A stretch of 64,000 nucleotides of DNA from Chitinophaga agrisoli (GCF_008386695.1 NZ_VUOC01000002.1:1542481-1606480), one strand, 5' to 3'; counted from the stretch's first letter, positions 7,363-18,300 are shown. The notes: generated by a model not told the origin, from the letters alone. A program made the numbers and translations.

Positions 7363-10300
7363 TTATTCGCATCCCCTGGTTAGCACTTCGTGCACGATCG
7401 TTCCTTTTTTATCCTCCGTGATTTTTATGGAATTGGATGGCGGATCTGATTTCAGGTGTGGCGGCACTTTCTCGTAAGGTACAAAAATAGCGTCTGTTGG
7501 ATTCTTTTTGCCAATTGTAAGCGCTGCCAGCCCCCTGTTATTTAGCGTAACTATTTCACCAGAAGGCGTTTTAGTATAGGAGATCAACAGCACATTCGGG
7601 TCAAGATCTCCGCTGGCTATCGACTCTCCCACAGCACGAACAGACTGCCCTCTGATGGCGTCATGGGCCTGTGAACCGATCTCACTGAAATTAGGCGCGC
7701 ACCTGTTCTGACCGAATTTTATATTATCCGGGAAGTCCGTAATCTCTCCAACTTCAAAAGGATCAAAGGACGACAGTCCTAAGATATCCACGCTGGTATT
7801 CGGATCTTTCACATAACGGTATAACCGCATACCGCCGGAAAGTCCGATGGGGTCCTGGCTGATGTAGTTACCCGTTCCCGGATCATAATGCCTGAACCTG
7901 TTATAATACAGCCCTGTCTCTTCATCCTCATACTGGCCCGGGTATCTGAATGGTACCAGGTACCTGTCTCCTTCTAACTTACGCACGTTCCCATAAATAT
8001 CCAATTCGCAGGCCCACACTTTATCGCCGGTTTCATCATAGGCCTCGCAGGGCGTGCCTAAATAGTCTGCGATAATGGAGTATTGTTTACCATTAATGAG
8101 TTTGGCTGCGGGGGCAATACTGCTCTCTTCAAATACCCAGGTAGCCAGCGACTCTGGCGGCACGGGCTCCGGATGGTCCTGCACTGCCTCTCCCAGCTCG
8201 TTTATGCTGATAATGGGCCTATCCTTTGCGGGATAAGTCCATTCATGCAGTGGCACATTGCCATCCCATACAAACCGCGTTAAACGGCTCTTATGTTGTT
8301 TTTCAATACGCCGGCCCATAGCATCATAACGGAATGCTACGTGACTGCCATCCGGGCGGATCACTTTGCTGAGCATCCCGTTACCACTCCATTCATATTC
8401 CCAAACGGCCGTACCCATAGGGGCGGCGGCTACGATCTTTTTAACCAGGTTGCCTTCATCGTCATATATAAACCGGGCATCCTGCGTTTCCTGCAGTTTA
8501 CCACCCGGACCGTATTTCCGGTCGCCCCGTGTTTGAGTACGGAAAAGATTACCGGCTTTGTCTGGCAGCCGGTAGTCATACTGCCCGTCTTCATATTGCG
8601 CCCAGGCCAGGTTGCCAAAGTCATCATGACCAAAGCTCACACCGCCCCTGCCCAGGGCATTAGTGATCTGTTTCAGGCGTTGGCTGGCATCCCAGCGGTA
8701 CTGGCGTTGCCGGGTTACCCGATCCCCGCTGATGATAGTATGAGCGCCGGGCATACCTGCGCGGTCATAGGACCAGCCGCTTTTAATGCCACCGGGCAGT
8801 GTGCGCTCTATTTCCAGGCCCAGCAGGTTACGTTCCATATGCGCCATCCAGGGGGCGCTGCCCTCGCCTGCCTGCGCGGCTATGCCGGTAAGGTTGCCGG
8901 TAATATTCCAGGTTAGCTGTATATCTGCTCCCAGACTGCTTTTAATATGACTCCTTTTGCCCCCCTTTCCATACCGGCTGCCCACGGTATAGCCATCCTG
9001 CCATTCCTCCGTTACGCGGCCCAACATATCCCGCTGCAACCGCACGGTACTGTGCTCATTGATGGCTTCTACCAGCTGGCCGTTACGGTCGTAGCTAAAG
9101 GTCTCCCAGCTGCCATCACTATACTCCGCCCGGGTCAGGCAGCCGTTATAATCGTATTCATACTCCGTCCACCGGTTGGCGGGGCGTTGCACCCTGGTCA
9201 CCTTACCTGTTGCATCCCGGCGGTAGTGCCGGGAGATACCGTCAAAGCCTGTTTCCTGTATAATATCGCCACGGCCGTTGCGGGTAAAGCGGTACATGTC
9301 GCCCTGCTCATTCACCAGGCCCATAAGCTGTTCATCCCGGTTATAGATGAAATGTACCTTTGCCTCGTTCTCCTCCCTCATTTTAAGGCTGCCTAAGGGC
9401 GTATAATCAAATTTAACGTGGTGGTGCCTGGTTCTGGCTTGTATCACGTTTTCATAAGCGTTATACTGCAACTGGATATGGTTGCCATCCGGCAGTTGTA
9501 CTTCTGTTACCCTGCCCAGCACATCATACCGGAAATACTGCTCCTGTTGCAGCGGATTGGCAGCCCGGATACAGTTACCCCAGGCATCATATTCCCAGGC
9601 CGCACGTGCGCCATCCGGAAGCTTAACAGCAGCCAGGTTATCGTCTTCGTCATATTCCAGTACGGTGATCCTTTCCTGCTCATCCTCTATTTTATGCAGC
9701 TGGTTGCGACTATTATAACGGAAGATGAGAATGCTTCCATTGCTTTCAGTAATGGTATGCAACAGCCCTTTATGTATGCCGCCCTTATAATAGATATAAG
9801 TGCGGCTGCCGCCCTGCGGGTCCGTGCCCAGCGTGATGCGGTCTTCCAGGTCATACTGAAAACTGATGGTACTGCCATCTGGCTGCACAATATTGGTGCG
9901 GTTACCCCGCTCATCATAACTATAACCGGTAACATTAGCCTCTTCATCTATATCGCGATAGACCTCCGCGTCATCCGTGTATTCCGTAAACCGGGAATTG
10001 CCCAGCGGGTCCTTGATCTGTGTAACCAGGTAGTCCGGCGTGTAATAATAAGTAGTGGTTTGTCCCTGTGTATTGGTGACCTCGTTATAGCCCTCTTCCG
10101 GGTGATAGCTGATCCATCCTTCCAGGATGCCGCCATCGCCCCAGGTGTGGATACAACGGCTTTTGTTGTCATACTCCCAGTAAAAGGACTGGCTATTGCG
10201 GTCAGTTTTAGCGATCATCAGATGATCCTGATACTGGACACAGGTGGTCTGATCAAGCGCATCTGTAATGGCGTTAAGGTCTCCTGCCTCATTGTATCCA

Positions 10301-11529
10301 TAGCGTACCAGCAAGCGTTCCTTGTCCCGGTGCCGGGCGGTTACGCTAAGCATACGTCCTTCATCGTCATTCGCTATATGCAAATGCCGCCCCGCGCTGT
10401 CAATAACCCGCAATAGATGGCCTTTACTGTTATAATGGAAACTGATCAGAAAGCCGGCCTCGTTGCGGATGGCGTGCAGACGGAATTCCGGATCCAGCGG
10501 ATGCAGGCGGTGGAAATCGTAGTACAGCCGCTCCTGGTGGTCGAATAGCTGATATTCATCCAGGTCCGTGCGGCTGAGGGTTAACCGCTCCGCACGGTTA
10601 TAATCGCTGTTGCCGGTATAGGGCAGGTATTCGAAAATAGCGCTGCGGCCATCGCCCAGTAGCAGGGCGGTAACGGCTTCTTCTCCCAGCTCCAGCAGGC
10701 GCAGATCGTAGCTGAAATGGGTGCCATGCCCAAGAGGGCCGTGGTGTACGCTATCACTATTCCAGGAGCGGCTCCATTTAAGCGGAATAGGCCCCGGCAG
10801 CTCAAAATCAGTACCGTCATATATAACTATACCCTGGATGAGGTCTACCGGTTCAAAACCCAGCTTACAAAGGAAGCGGCTTAGCTTATTGCTGCTGCCC
10901 ATCATTTTCTGCCGCGCATGATTAAAATCCGCAATGGCCTGCTTCATCCTTTTGGATGCTTTGCCTAGTTTCTTCAGGCCTTTACCCAACCCTTTCATGA
11001 GCGCCCCAAAACCAAAGGACATCACCAGGTTGAGCAATGCGCCGGCCCAATCCGGTACATAAGGCCCACCCACCATTACCGGCTTACCAAAAGATAGGGG
11101 AATGGAAAAGGACGTAGGCAGGTACATGCTGGGAATAGGCTTGAACTTTTTCCCCGGCTGCAGGGAAAGGGGAATACCAATATCATTGCAGGTCATCAAC
11201 ATATGCCCGGAGGGGCTCATGAGGTTACCTTCCACCTTTACTTTTTTGCTGCCAAAGAAATTAACAGAATCATGGCCGATCATCGGCGCCAGGAGAAAGG
11301 GACCGCCCATGGGAATATGGAAAAGGATGATAAAGATACCGCTGGTATCGCTTTTACCGCGGGGCACATGGTTGATCTTTGTAGTAGCGCCCAGGAAGGG
11401 GATATAGTCCATAGGATCTACCACAAAACCAATATATGGATGCGGCAACGGGATAGGAAAACCGAATAGGATCACAATATGAATGTCGAGCCCAATGACG
11501 GGTGTAAAATGTTTGTTACTGACCAGCAT
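7363..11529 (-). CDS. PAAR-like/RHS-repeat polymorphic toxin with ParB-like C-terminal domain
   Basis: A 1388-residue RHS protein. The N-terminus (to about 200) is PAAR-like, rich in short hydrophobic beta motifs such as GFPIPLPHPYIGFVVDPMDY, with a helical linker after it. About residues 230-290 form a DUF6531-type segment (GTDFELPGPIPLKWSRSWNS). Dozens of YD/RHS repeats follow (e.g. YEYDYNGCLTRAEYSDGS). The RHS core ends with the conserved FRHYDPGTGNYISQDPIGLS, after which the toxin region begins. Residues about 1255-1388 are variable and contain SVRAVGESIASGDLDP and TLNNRGLAALTIG, which resemble ParB/sulfiredoxin-fold nuclease domains found in other polymorphic toxins. It is probably delivered by a type VI or contractile injection apparatus encoded elsewhere. 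The toxin assignment is an inference. Confidence 0.85.
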   Translation of the reverse strand: MLVSNKHFTPVIGLDIHIVILFGFPIPLPHPYIGFVVDPMDYIPFLGATTKINHVPRGKSDTSGIFIILFHIPMGGPFLLAPMIGHDSVNFFGSKKVKVEGNLMSPSGHMLMTCNDIGIPLSLQPGKKFKPIPSMYLPTSFSIPLSFGKPVMVGGPYVPDWAGALLNLVMSFGFGALMKGLGKGLKKLGKASKRMKQAIADFNHARQKMMGSSNKLSRFLCKLGFEPVDLIQGIVIYDGTDFELPGPIPLKWSRSWNSDSVHHGPLGHGTHFSYDLRLLELGEEAVTALLLGDGRSAIFEYLPYTGNSDYNRAERLTLSRTDLDEYQLFDHQERLYYDFHRLHPLDPEFRLHAIRNEAGFLISFHYNSKGHLLRVIDSAGRHLHIANDDEGRMLSVTARHRDKERLLVRYGYNEAGDLNAITDALDQTTCVQYQDHLMIAKTDRNSQSFYWEYDNKSRCIHTWGDGGILEGWISYHPEEGYNEVTNTQGQTTTYYYTPDYLVTQIKDPLGNSRFTEYTDDAEVYRDIDEEANVTGYSYDERGNRTNIVQPDGSTISFQYDLEDRITLGTDPQGGSRTYIYYKGGIHKGLLHTITESNGSILIFRYNSRNQLHKIEDEQERITVLEYDEDDNLAAVKLPDGARAAWEYDAWGNCIRAANPLQQEQYFRYDVLGRVTEVQLPDGNHIQLQYNAYENVIQARTRHHHVKFDYTPLGSLKMREENEAKVHFIYNRDEQLMGLVNEQGDMYRFTRNGRGDIIQETGFDGISRHYRRDATGKVTRVQRPANRWTEYEYDYNGCLTRAEYSDGSWETFSYDRNGQLVEAINEHSTVRLQRDMLGRVTEEWQDGYTVGSRYGKGGKRSHIKSSLGADIQLTWNITGNLTGIAAQAGEGSAPWMAHMERNLLGLEIERTLPGGIKSGWSYDRAGMPGAHTIISGDRVTRQRQYRWDASQRLKQITNALGRGGVSFGHDDFGNLAWAQYEDGQYDYRLPDKAGNLFRTQTRGDRKYGPGGKLQETQDARFIYDDEGNLVKKIVAAAPMGTAVWEYEWSGNGMLSKVIRPDGSHVAFRYDAMGRRIEKQHKSRLTRFVWDGNVPLHEWTYPAKDRPIISINELGEAVQDHPEPVPPESLATWVFEESSIAPAAKLINGKQYSIIADYLGTPCEAYDETGDKVWACELDIYGNVRKLEGDRYLVPFRYPGQYEDEETGLYYNRFRHYDPGTGNYISQDPIGLSGGMRLYRYVKDPNTSVDILGLSSFDPFEVGEITDFPDNIKFGQNRCAPNFSEIGSQAHDAIRGQSVRAVGESIASGDLDPNVLLISYTKTPSGEIVTLNNRGLAALTIGKKNPTDAIFVPYEKVPPHLKSDPPSNSIKITEDKKGTIVHEVLTRGCE

Positions 11530-11696
11530 GGCGTACTGATTTCGGGTTAATGAGTTAACAGGTAACGGGGTAAGGAGGACAGGCTTAGCGCCGGAAATAA
11601 GGGTTCAATATAGGACTTTTTGTGAAAATGGATAGTGTTGCCTTGTTCTTGAAAAGTTGGCCTGACGGGGATAATTGGTGCTGGGATTAAAAAAAA

Positions 11697-11727
11697 TTTG
11701 GAATTTTGAATCTGATATTTATCTTTG
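11697..11727 (+). promoter_or_regulatory. Promoter of the second tRNA-Leu gene
   Basis: TTTG at 11697-11700 and TATCTTTG at 11720-11727, 19 bp apart, match the Bacteroidota promoter and mirror the promoter of the first tRNA-Leu gene. Confidence 0.85.
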
Positions 11728-11751
11728 CGCTCCCTGACACAAATCAAGGAT

Positions 11752-11835
11752 GCCCAGATGGCGAAATTGGTAGACGCACTGTGTTCAGGTCGCAGCGCTC
11801 GCAAGGGTGTGCTGGTTCGAATCCAGTTCTGGGCA
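11752..11835 (+). tRNA. tRNA-Leu (CAG), second copy
   Basis: An 84-nt tRNA almost identical to that at 668-751. The acceptor stem is GCCCAGA with TCTGGGC, and the anticodon CAG is at 11786-11788. Differences fall in the variable arm, where GTTC/GGAC becomes GCTC/GGGT. One pair has changed on both sides (T-A to C-G), so the stem is kept. The 3' CCA is not encoded. Confidence 0.95.
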
Positions 11836-11837
11836 CT

Positions 11838-11874
11838 AAAAGGCTTGAAATCTATGATTTTCAGGCCTTTTTTG
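11838..11874 (+). terminator. Terminator after the second tRNA-Leu
   Basis: AAAAGGCTTGAAA pairs with TTTTCAGGCCTTTT (one G-T pair), followed by TTTTTTG. The rest of the roughly 300-bp gap up to 12144 shows no gene and no clear signal. Confidence 0.75.
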
Positions 11875-12144
11875 TTTTATTGGTGCGTCAGTTTTTAGCG
11901 CTTCCTGCTACTGTAAAATGAAGACTAACTTCTTCCAGGATATCACTTCACAGCAATTATACAATCACCTCCTTTATATTCACTGGCCCCCTCATTGATC
12001 CAAATCTGGACCATTAGATCAAAAGATCAAATAGATAGCTTTAACCACAGCTATAAAATACCCGGCCCTTCGTAATAATGCGGTTTAGAATAATCTGCGT
12101 CCGAAGGACGATCAAATACTTCATTTTTAAACTATAAAAACGTT

Positions 12145-12480
12145 ATGACAATAATTACAAAAGAGCAAAAAGCGTTGACATTAGTAAATGTATTTACCGT
12201 AGCACCTGAAAGGCAGGAAGAGCTCCTGAACTTTCTTATCCGGAATACTGACGAATTTATTTCAAAATGTCCTGGTTTTATTTCTGCGAGTTTCCACAAA
12301 GGCATTGATGGAAAAAGTGTTGTCGTATATGCGCAATATGAAAACATGGACGCATTCCAGAATATGATCAAAACAGAAGGTGGACAAAAAATGGTCGAAG
12401 AAGGAAGTAAAATTGCAACGTCGGCTCAACGCAGTTTATGTATTGTTTATGACACGAGAGATGCACAATCTAATCTATAA
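12145..12480 (+). CDS. Antibiotic biosynthesis monooxygenase (ABM) domain protein
   Basis: A 111-residue single-domain ABM protein. It starts with the strand TLVNVFTVAPERQEELLNFL and contains the typical GFISASFHKGIDGKSVVVYA and WxxxxxF-like region YENMDAFQNMIKT. Relatives are small cofactor-free monooxygenases or heme-degrading enzymes. The gene stands alone, with an unremarkable upstream region and a convergent SGNH hydrolase gene. The substrate is unknown. It differs clearly from the ABM protein at 956-1249, so the two are not recent duplicates. Confidence 0.8.
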   Translation: MTIITKEQKALTLVNVFTVAPERQEELLNFLIRNTDEFISKCPGFISASFHKGIDGKSVVVYAQYENMDAFQNMIKTEGGQKMVEEGSKIATSAQRSLCIVYDTRDAQSNL

Positions 12481-12526
12481 AGCTACCATTCTGCAGGATA
12501 TACTGGTGAGACGGTCCCACACTCCC

Positions 12527-13189
12527 TCACCTCACAAGCACCGGCCTCACCGCCTTTTCCCAAATCGCATACCCCTCCTTATTCATATGCAACATATCCT
12601 TCACAAAAAGCTCCGGCCTGGGCCTTCCCTCTTTGTTCAACATAGGATGAAAAATATCAATAAACCGGCAGTTCTGCTCACCGTCAAAGAACTGTTTTAG
12701 CTTTTTATTCGCCGCCCCTGCAATAGCAATATATTGCTCTCTTACTGGACTAGGTTTCAAAGAAATATAGGCTATTGGTACGTTTGGTAAATGCTCCCTT
12801 ATTTTTCTATACAGCAGTATGGTCCGCTGCAGGATGGTATCTGAGGTCACCGTTTCATCCGGCAGATCATTCTCTCCCACATAGATCACGATCTGTTTGG
12901 GTTTATAATCGAACACCAGCTCCGGCAGATATCTTATGATGTCATTGATAACCGTTCCGCCTACGCCACGGTTCAATACATTAAAGCTGGCAAAGTCGTG
13001 TTCAAGGTCATCCCATTTACGTATAGAAGAACTGCCGATGAACAGCACAGGGCCAACCGGCGGCTGATAGATATGATCATATTTCTTGATCGTTTGCACA
13101 TCGTCCCAGAATCTTGGCTTTTCCTGCGCATTTGCGTTTAACCCTGCTGCAATGCTAAATAAGAGAAATAAAATTAGCTTGTTCTTCAT
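12527..13189 (-). CDS. Secreted SGNH/GDSL-type hydrolase
   Basis: A 220-residue protein with an N-terminal signal peptide (KNKLILFLLFSIAAGLNANA, cut near residue 22). It carries the four SGNH blocks: the nucleophile region VLFIGSSSIRKW (Ser at 53-55), the Gly block NRGVGGTVINDII, the Asn block YVGENDLP, and D198/H201 in KDMLHMNKEGY. Such enzymes act as periplasmic or surface esterases, often deacetylating polysaccharides. It stands alone next to the SusC/SusD unit and is read in the opposite direction, so a link to that uptake unit is possible but not shown. Confidence 0.87.
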   Translation of the reverse strand: MKNKLILFLLFSIAAGLNANAQEKPRFWDDVQTIKKYDHIYQPPVGPVLFIGSSSIRKWDDLEHDFASFNVLNRGVGGTVINDIIRYLPELVFDYKPKQIVIYVGENDLPDETVTSDTILQRTILLYRKIREHLPNVPIAYISLKPSPVREQYIAIAGAANKKLKQFFDGEQNCRFIDIFHPMLNKEGRPRPELFVKDMLHMNKEGYAIWEKAVRPVLVR

Positions 13190-13440
13190 AACCTATATTT
13201 TTCAAGTTGTGTTAGTTCCAGATATCTAAACACCGTTACGGTCCAATTTGGCATCATCAAAAATATGCCAGCAGGTAATATAATATATTTAAAAAATACT
13301 CAACTGCTTTTCCTTATCCAATAGGGCCACCCGGCCCGTTTAACCCAAATTTAATAATACGATAATGTTCCTTATCTTGAAGCTAAGCCGTATAGTTGGT
13401 AAACTTGCGGCCGGAATCACAGGACTTAATCAACACCAAC

Positions 13441-14019
13441 ATGCCGGATCACGGTAAAACAACAGATATGGCACTCGTTTTTCTGCTAAAGAAAAGGGAC
13501 CATGCTGCCTTTACCGAAATTTACAACAGATACTGGAAAGCGCTGTTCATCCATGCATTTAAGATCCTGAAGGATGAAAATGAAGCGGCAGATGTAATAC
13601 AGGACCTCTTTACCGCCATCTGGAACCAATCAGAGGAATGGCATATTGAATACAGCTTAAAGGCCTATCTGTATACCGGCGTACGCAACCGTTGTTTAAA
13701 AGCTATCGCCAAAGGCAGCCGCCGGGAAGCCTTTGTTGACGAGCTGACCTCCGCCTTTGAAGAAGGCGTAAATACCACAGATCTTACCCTCCATTCCCAG
13801 GAATTTGAACGCCGTTTAAAGCAGGAACTGCAAAAACTGCCGCCCCGGATGCAACAGGTCTATATTAAAAGCCGCGAACAGGGGCTTTCCCACAGGCAGA
13901 TCGCAGATGAAATGGGTATCGCTGAAAACAGTGTCAAAACCACCATGCACCGCACTTTAAACTCTCTCCGCACAAAACTGGCGCCTTTCCTTACCCTCGT
14001 ACTTTTCTTTATGAAATAA
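13441..14019 (+). CDS. ECF sigma-70 factor (FecI-like, Bacteroidota type)
   Basis: A 192-residue extracytoplasmic-function sigma factor. Region 2 lies in the first half (AFTEIYNRYWKALFIHAFKI, then EAADVIQDLFTAIWNQ). Region 4 is at the C-terminus with SREQGLSHRQIADEMGIAEN and SVKTTMHRTLNSLRTKL. ATG 13441 was chosen; the frame extends upstream only to a TTG at 13396. It is directly followed by its FecR-type anti-sigma factor and a SusC with an N-terminal signalling domain, the standard trans-envelope signalling arrangement. The target is probably the SusC promoter. Confidence 0.92.
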   Translation: MPDHGKTTDMALVFLLKKRDHAAFTEIYNRYWKALFIHAFKILKDENEAADVIQDLFTAIWNQSEEWHIEYSLKAYLYTGVRNRCLKAIAKGSRREAFVDELTSAFEEGVNTTDLTLHSQEFERRLKQELQKLPPRMQQVYIKSREQGLSHRQIADEMGIAENSVKTTMHRTLNSLRTKLAPFLTLVLFFMK

Positions 14020-14094
14020 TTTTTTCCCGGTTGATGTATACCAACGATTAATTAAGGGGTCTTAACTATAAACGGTACTCAAACTGTTTATACT

Positions 14095-15219
14095 ATGGAT
14101 AAAAAGGACATTGAGGCACTATTGGATAAATACATCAAAGGGACCTGTACACCGGAGGAAAAGCTACTGCTCGAAAACCTGTACGATGAAGTGCTAAAAA
14201 AGCAAACAGGCGATCCGGAGCATATAGATTACCCCAGCACCGGAGCAGCCATCTTTGATCAGCTTCCCAAACCGCAGCCCCGGTCAATTGTCAAAGTGCT
14301 GCGTTATGCAGCCGCGGCCAGTATCCTGATATGTGCGTCAGCCGCCAGCGTATTATTACTTATAAACAGGAAATCAGACAAGCGCGTTACATTGGCCCAA
14401 CAACAAACGATTGTTCCCCGCGGCAATGTAGCTACGCTTACCCTATCCAACGGAAAACAAATTGCGCTGAATGATACAACTGAAGGAGAAGTGGCCACAC
14501 AGTCCGGTATTCATATAGCTAAAACAAATAATGGGCAGCTCATTTACTCCGTCTCCGCAGATAATACGGGTGATGAGCCGGCGGGTTTTAATATAGCCGC
14601 CACTCCTAAAGGCGGACAGTATAAAGTGCAACTGGCGGATGGCACCATGGTGTGGTTGAACGCGGCATCCTCTTTAAAGTTCCCGGTCAGGTTTGCGGGC
14701 AAAGAGCGCGTGGTGGAACTAACGGGGGAAGCCTATTTTGAAGTGGCCCATGAGGCTGCCAGGCCATTTGTTGTAGAAACCGTCAATGAAAAAGTGCTGG
14801 TCTTAGGCACCCATTTTAACATAAATGCTTACAACGACGAGCCCATTGCAGTTACCACCTTATTAGAAGGCAGTATAAAAGTACAATCCACCTATACGGG
14901 CAAAGCGTCTGTACTTACACCCGGCGAACAGTCGCTGCTGGCCAGCAGTCAGTTCACCATACAGGCTGCGAATGTAGAAGAGGCCGTTGCGTGGAAGAAT
15001 GGTTATTTCCGCTTTAATGACGAAAAGATAGCGGACATCATGAAAAAGCTGGAGCGCTGGTATAATATCGAAGTCAAATATGAAGGAAAACCATCAGAAG
15101 AACTGTTCAATGGCAAAATATCACGCTTTAAGGATATCAGCCAGGTGCTTCGGATGCTTGAAAAAACAGAAGGTATTCACTTTAAAACTGAAGGAAGGAG
15201 GGTCACCGTCATGCCATAA
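14095..15219 (+). CDS. FecR-type anti-sigma factor
   Basis: A 374-residue protein with a cytoplasmic N-terminal part (about 1-65), one membrane segment (about 67-89, YAAAASILICASAASVLLLI), a periplasmic FecR domain (TPKGGQYKVQLADGTMVWLN and VVELTGEAYFEVAHE), and a C-terminal DUF4974-like domain (FNGKISRFKDISQVLRMLEK). It holds the sigma factor encoded 75 bp upstream at the membrane and is expected to receive a signal from the N-terminal domain of the SusC protein encoded next. Confidence 0.92.
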   Translation: MDKKDIEALLDKYIKGTCTPEEKLLLENLYDEVLKKQTGDPEHIDYPSTGAAIFDQLPKPQPRSIVKVLRYAAAASILICASAASVLLLINRKSDKRVTLAQQQTIVPRGNVATLTLSNGKQIALNDTTEGEVATQSGIHIAKTNNGQLIYSVSADNTGDEPAGFNIAATPKGGQYKVQLADGTMVWLNAASSLKFPVRFAGKERVVELTGEAYFEVAHEAARPFVVETVNEKVLVLGTHFNINAYNDEPIAVTTLLEGSIKVQSTYTGKASVLTPGEQSLLASSQFTIQAANVEEAVAWKNGYFRFNDEKIADIMKKLERWYNIEVKYEGKPSEELFNGKISRFKDISQVLRMLEKTEGIHFKTEGRRVTVMP

Positions 15220-15372
15220 ACACTACCAACTTATCTCGTATTCCAATAAAAAAGGTCACCACGGGTGCCACCGGGATGACCATTGACCTGGAATGTTAAC
15301 AATAACACTATTAATTAACGTGAAGGATATTCCTATTGGGATGGGTCTGTCCTTCGCATATCCAGACTTCAA

Positions 15373-18300
15373 ATGTACTCATTTTACTTTAACAAATCAG
15401 TACAGCGATTATGCTGTATACGTCAAATCGTATTGATTATGAAGCTTACCACCTTGCTAATCATTTTAACGATGCTCCAGGTTAGCGCCGCCTCATTTGC
15501 GCAAAAAGTAACCTTATCAGAAAAAAACAGCTCTTTAGAAAAAGTATTTGACAAGATCAGCACGCAAACGGGATATGATTTCCTCTTTACCAGGAAGGCC
15601 ATGGAAAACACAAAACCCGTTAATATTCATGTAAAGGACGAGGAGCTGGCGGTAGTGTTGCAGAAAATTTTCGAAGGCCAACCATTGAAATACAACATGG
15701 AAGACCTGTCTATAGTGGTTACCCGGAAAGAGGCCGCTACGCCGCCGCATACATCCGCTTTTGCTGATGTTTCCGGAAAGATCATAGATGAAAAAGGCGT
15801 AGCGCTAATAGGCGCCACTATCCGGATCAAGGGCAAATCAAACGGAACGGTTTCCAACGCGGATGGCAGTTTCACCTTACAGAATGCGGCACCAGGGGAT
15901 ATACTGGTTATTTCCTATGCGGGGTTCGTGACGCAGGAGGTGAAGGCCAGCGATGTTTCTTCTCTGACGATCACCCTTAAAGTAGATCAAAAGAAGCTGA
16001 ATGAATATGTGGTTGTAGGGTATGGCACCGTACAACGGAAAGACCTTACCGGCGCCGTGTCATCCGTCTCACCCAGGGATATTGACAATATGCCGGTTAC
16101 CAGGGTAGACCAGATGCTGCAGGGCCGTGCCGCCGGTGTGGATGTTAAATCCACCAATGGCGCACCCGGGTCAGGCGCCACCATCCGGATCCGCGGCTCC
16201 CGCTCCATCACGGCTACCAACGAGCCTTTATATGTGATAGACGGGCTTATTGACGCTATTAACCTGAACACTATCAACCCGGAGGATATTGCGTCCATAG
16301 ATATCTTAAAAGACGCTTCCGCCACCGCTATTTATGGCTCAAGGGCTGCTAACGGCGTGATATTGATCACTACCAAAAAAGGAGCGCCCAACCAGAACAA
16401 TACAAACGTCAGCGTAATTACCGGGGTGCAAACATTGCCTAAAACACTGGACCTGATGAATGCCCGCCAATTTGCGGAGTTCATTAATGAATCCAGGATA
16501 GATCAAAACCGTGCCCCCATCTACCCCAATATCGATTCTATTATTGGCGTAGTGGGCGAAAAAGGCACCAACTGGACAGACGCTACCACCCGCCCGGCCG
16601 TTTACCAGAGCTATAATGTGTCTACTTCCGGCGGAACGGAAAAGATGACCTATTTTATCTCCGGTAACGTGATCGATCAGCAGGGCATCATCAATAATAC
16701 CGGCATGAAGAAATACCAGGGCAGGGTAAACCTGAACAAAAAATTCTCTGACCGTATTGATATGGGCCTTACCATGAATGCGAGCCATTACCGTATTGAC
16801 CAGGGTAATGTTAACTATGGGTCCAACTCAGGATGGGTAGGTTCTATGATCACCCTGCCTCCTACTATGCCCCTGCGTAAGCCCGATGGTACCTATGAAT
16901 CCTACAACCCCATCTGGTATTCCGGCGGCATTATGGATACCCCTCCGGTAGTTGCTGAAATGACTGAAAACTATAACACCGTAAACGATCTGCAAGGTAA
17001 CTTGTATCTGCAGGCGGAGATCATTAAGGGGCTTAAGCTTAAGTCAGCCATAGGTACCAGTCTTTCCAATAACAAGTCCGTCTATTTCCAGCCTTCCAAT
17101 ATACCCAGCAAGGTGGCAACGAACACGATGACCGCCAATGCCTCGTCCAGCATGGGCACCTCTACCTATGTATTGAATGAGAACACGCTTACGTATGACC
17201 GCAACTTTGGCGACCATCATATCAATGCGCTAGGCGGCGTTACATTTGAGCACCGTCAGAACAGCACCATGGGTATTTCCGTAACCGGCCTTACGGATGA
17301 TATCATGAAGTACAACAATTTTGGCGCGGCCGCGCAAGCCAACCGCGGCATCAGCTCCCAGGCAGAGGAAAATAACCGTCAGTCTTACCTGGGCCGTGTA
17401 AATTACGATTACAAGGCACGGTATTACCTGACCATGACCGGCCGTTATGATGGCGCTTCCAATTTTGCCGCAAAGAACAAATGGGGCTTTTTCCCATCCT
17501 TTGGCGTAAAATGGAGAACCTCTGCTGAGCCTTTCTTCCAGCACTCCGCTATCAACAAAGTGGTAAATGACCTGGCCTTCCGCGCCAGCTACGGTAAATC
17601 AGGCAACCAGGGTATTAAGAACTATCAATCACTGGCTACGCTTAGCCCTAATGCGGGCAGCTATGTCTTTGGCGGCGCGCCTGCGTTAGGATATACGCAA
17701 CTCATAGTAGCTAATCCTGACCTGACCTGGGAAACCTCCACACAGCTGGATATAGGCACTGAACTAAGCCTGTTTAACGGCAGATTGAACCTGGATGCGA
17801 ACTATTACAGCACCAAAACAAAGAACCTCCTCCTGGAAGTGCAGATCCCGCAACAAACAGGATTTGTTTCCCGGCTGGTGAATCTTGGCAAAACGGAGTC
17901 CAAGGGTTTTGAGTTCCTGGTTTCAGGCGATGTTATCAGAACCAAAGATTTTAGCTGGAAATCCACCCTCACACTATCCACCAACACACAGAACGTACTG
18001 GATATAGGTCCGCTGGATATGATATCGCTGGATAATAACGGCTATGGCGCCAATACCAACTACCTGAAAGTAGGCGTGCCTATCGGGGCTAATTTTGGCG
18101 CAGAATATGGCGGCGTATGGCATAACCAGCAAGAAATTGACGCCGAACTGGCAAAGCCTGCCGGAGGGCGTACCCTGGTATCCCCTTCCGGGTTCTACAA
18201 ACCGGGCAAACCGCGTTATGCTGATCAGAACGGGGATGGCCTGCTGAACGTGAATGATTATGTGTACCTGGGAACGCCCAACCCTAAACTCTTTGGCGGC

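Noticed and set aside
9418-10416. Long open frame on the plus strand opposite the RHS gene
   Set aside because: It mirrors the regular RHS repeats on the other strand, has no recognisable protein features and lies fully inside a convincing gene.
668-11835. Integrated mobile element between two tRNA-Leu genes
   Set aside because: No integrase, transposase, relaxase or phage gene is present, so only the tRNA pair itself is reported.
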